7,099 bases of DNA from Planctomicrobium sp. Lineage in GTDB: Bacteria; Planctomycetota; Planctomycetia; Planctomycetales; Planctomycetaceae. The notes below the pieces were generated by a model that was given only the letters and a program-made list of their open reading frames with translations, was not told where the DNA came from and ran no database searches. Shown one piece after another: positions 5,292 through 7,099 of this stretch (position 1 is the first letter of the stretch; each line of letters opens with the position of its first letter). The DNA lies in contig JAJDEL010000428.1 of NCBI GenBank assembly GCA_029259835.1, positions 1 through 7,099 of the forward strand. The letters run 5' to 3'. The position numbers and the translations under genes are program-made.

Positions 5292-7099
5292 ATGAAAAGT
5301 CTCCGCAATCTTTTGAGTTGTATTTTTGTTACGGTTCTCTTCTGTGCGATTGCAAGTGGTGAACAATCATGGAGTGAAGATTTACACCTCCTCCGCAATG
5401 GGGATCAGCGTGAATGGGACATCTACCCGGAAGGAGAACAACCGTCAAGCTTCACTCAAATTTTCAATTGCAAAGATACTAGCAATCCAGCCACGTTGCG
5501 TCTTTCTCAACACAATGTGAAACAGCGCTGGCAAGTTGAAGTGAACGGTGAAAAGGTGGCGATTCTACACCGAGATGAAAACCCTCTCACTGTTTACTGG
5601 GAGATCGACTCCCAAATTCTTCGTAAAGGCGAGAACACTCTGACGGTGCAGAACACCGAACGGAAGCCTCGTGGCAGTGACGACATTCTAGTTGGCCGAG
5701 TTGATGTTATTGATCGACCATTGGAGAAAATTTTAAATGAGGCAACTCTGTCGATCAATGTGACTGAAACAAAATTGCACAGCCCGATCCCTTCCAAAAT
5801 TACAATTATCAGCGAGCATGGTGAACTGCAAATGGTTGGTGCCGAGTCAAACGAGCACCTTGCTGTTCGACCAGGGACCGTTTACACCAGCACAGGTCAG
5901 GCAACGTTCGGTCTTCCAGCAGGTAAGTATACAATCTTTGCCGGTCGTGGCTTCGAGTATTCGCTCGCACAACAAGAAGTCACAATCAAGGCCGGAGACA
6001 ATGTCAAACTCGGCCTGGAAATTGAGCGTCAAGTCGACACCACCGGCTATGTTGCCTGTGATACCCACGTGCATACGCTGACGAATTCCGGGCATGGCGA
6101 TTCATCGGTGCAGGAGCGAATGATTACACTCGCGGCGGAAGGGATCGAATTTCCAATCGCGACCGATCACAACGTTCAGATCGACCATCGCCCGTTCGCC
6201 AAAGAAATGAACGTCTCTCAGTATTTTACACCAGTCGTTGGAAACGAGTACACAACTTCCGTTGGTCATTTCAATATCTTCCCACTGTCAGCAAGTGAGC
6301 CACCTCCGAATCATAAACTTGACAATTGGCCGGAAATTTTCGAGGAACTTAATCGAACCGCGAAACCACCGGTGATCATTCTCAATCACGCCCGAGATGT
6401 TCACAGTGGCACAACACCTTTTGGGCCGAAGAACCACCTTGCGATTGTCGGAGAGAATCTGCATGGCTGGCCGATTGGCTTCAATGCCATGGAAGTCATC
6501 AACTCCGGGGCCACTCAAACCGACCCGATACAGCTTTTTCGAGACTGGATGAACATGCTCAATGCTGGGCATGAAATTACTCCAGTGGGAAGTAGCGACT
6601 CCCACGACGTGACCCGTTACACCGTCGGTCAAGGACGGACCTATATCCGCTGTCCCGATGCGAATGCTGGAAACATTTCAGTCGACGCCGCCGTCAAGAG
6701 TTTTCTCAGTGGCAATGTTGTTGTCAGTTATGGACTGTTTACACATTTAGATGTATTTGAACTCGAATCTGATAAATTTGAAGGCGTTGCATTAAATGTC
6801 GATATTAAAAGCCCTCACTGGATTCAGTCTTCGGAACTTATTATTTATGCGAATGGACGTGAAATGCAAACTATCTCGAAGAGTGGTTCACAACTGCAGT
6901 ATCAGGGCTCGCTTGAAGAAAGCGAATTGAATTACTGGGGCCCCATAGTTCGCCTTCCAAAGCCAAAGCACGACGTCTTCTACGTTGCCATCGCAACCGG
7001 CCCTGGAATTGAGCAACCTTACTGGAGAACCGCTCTTCCGTATCAGCCTGATTCAGTTAGCACTGGAACTTTTGTGATCGGCTGTAGCGGTGCAAAATG
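5292..7099 (+). CDS. Secreted CehA/McbA-type PHP-domain metallohydrolase, 3'-truncated by window end
   Basis: The frame is open from ATG 5292 to the window end (602 codons, no stop), so the C-terminus is missing. This ATG is the first start codon after an in-frame stop at 5238. Residues 1-23 look like a signal peptide: KSLR, a hydrophobic core to about 21, and possible cleavage after ASG. Residues about 30-250 appear beta-rich, with LRLSQ, GENTLTVQ, RPGTVYTSTGQATFGLPAG (193-211) and AGRGFEY (217-223). The metal-dependent PHP domain follows: DTHVHT (257-262, His259/His261), ATDHN (290-294), GNE (Glu319), His326, LNHAR (His366) and SSDSHD (Asp436/His438). These match the PHP metal-binding motifs, so it is probably an active hydrolase (phosphoester, amide or ester) outside the cytoplasm. 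The substrate is unknown. The segment after about 480 looks beta-rich again. No strong ribosome site precedes the ATG. Confidence 0.9.
   Translation, partial: MKSLRNLLSCIFVTVLFCAIASGEQSWSEDLHLLRNGDQREWDIYPEGEQPSSFTQIFNCKDTSNPATLRLSQHNVKQRWQVEVNGEKVAILHRDENPLTVYWEIDSQILRKGENTLTVQNTERKPRGSDDILVGRVDVIDRPLEKILNEATLSINVTETKLHSPIPSKITIISEHGELQMVGAESNEHLAVRPGTVYTSTGQATFGLPAGKYTIFAGRGFEYSLAQQEVTIKAGDNVKLGLEIERQVDTTGYVACDTHVHTLTNSGHGDSSVQERMITLAAEGIEFPIATDHNVQIDHRPFAKEMNVSQYFTPVVGNEYTTSVGHFNIFPLSASEPPPNHKLDNWPEIFEELNRTAKPPVIILNHARDVHSGTTPFGPKNHLAIVGENLHGWPIGFNAMEVINSGATQTDPIQLFRDWMNMLNAGHEITPVGSSDSHDVTRYTVGQGRTYIRCPDANAGNISVDAAVKSFLSGNVVVSYGLFTHLDVFELESDKFEGVALNVDIKSPHWIQSSELIIYANGREMQTISKSGSQLQYQGSLEESELNYWGPIVRLPKPKHDVFYVAIATGPGIEQPYWRTALPYQPDSVSTGTFVIGCSGAK

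Noticed and set aside
5300..5350. Lipoprotein signal (Cys10 or Cys18) in the PHP protein leader
   Set aside because: Cys18 is preceded by Phe, which does not fit a lipobox. Cys10 comes too early to leave a normal hydrophobic core. A type I signal peptide fits better.
6288..6632. Minus-strand open frame of 114 codons inside the PHP-domain gene
   Set aside because: It is antisense to the catalytic part of the metallohydrolase, where the plus strand encodes conserved motifs. It shows no domain of its own.
1..7099. CRISPR arrays, tRNA genes, insertion sequences, phage genes
   Set aside because: No regularly spaced repeats, no cloverleaf-like sequence, no transposase or integrase motifs and no terminal repeats were seen in either strand.

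Overview
The window looks like bacterial chromosome. Its gene content suggests a member of the Planctomycetota: a moderate-GC Tad pilus cluster beside a large secreted PHP-domain metallohydrolase with a beta-sandwich N-terminal region. This assignment rests on protein style and gene neighbourhood only. There is no rRNA or other marker gene here to confirm it.

Layout. Positions 3-4372 (+) carry four consecutive genes for a Tad/Flp (type IVc) pilus or secretion machine. They are the 3' part of cpaB/rcpC (cut by the window start), cpaF/tadA (the motor ATPase), tadB and tadC (the two inner-membrane platform proteins). The gaps between them are 128, 92 and 64 bases. Each gap holds at least one perfect inverted repeat, and cpaF, tadB and tadC each have an AAGGA ribosome-binding site at 6-9 bases. 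Together the products are the energised inner-membrane half of the machine: CpaF hydrolyses ATP and drives TadB/TadC, which assemble Flp pilin. CpaB is thought to help the outer-membrane secretin. The secretin (cpaC/rcpA) and TadZ/CpaE, which many tad loci place between cpaB and cpaF, are absent from that place. No TadD-like TPR gene follows tadC.

TadC runs tail to tail, 34 bases apart, into a minus-strand short-chain dehydrogenase/reductase (4407-5174) of the classical FabG-like type. A 117-base divergent spacer (5175-5291) holds a 16-base palindrome and a -10-like box. It separates the reductase from a plus-strand gene (5292 to beyond the window end) for a secreted CehA/McbA-type PHP metallohydrolase. 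That reading frame is open for 602 codons and lacks only its 3' end. Neither of these two genes has an obvious functional link to the pilus.

No tRNA, rRNA, insertion sequence, CRISPR array or phage gene was seen. I found no convincing evidence of an undescribed system. The points most worth a second look are the compact tad arrangement, the repeated spacer hairpins, and the multidomain exported PHP protein.
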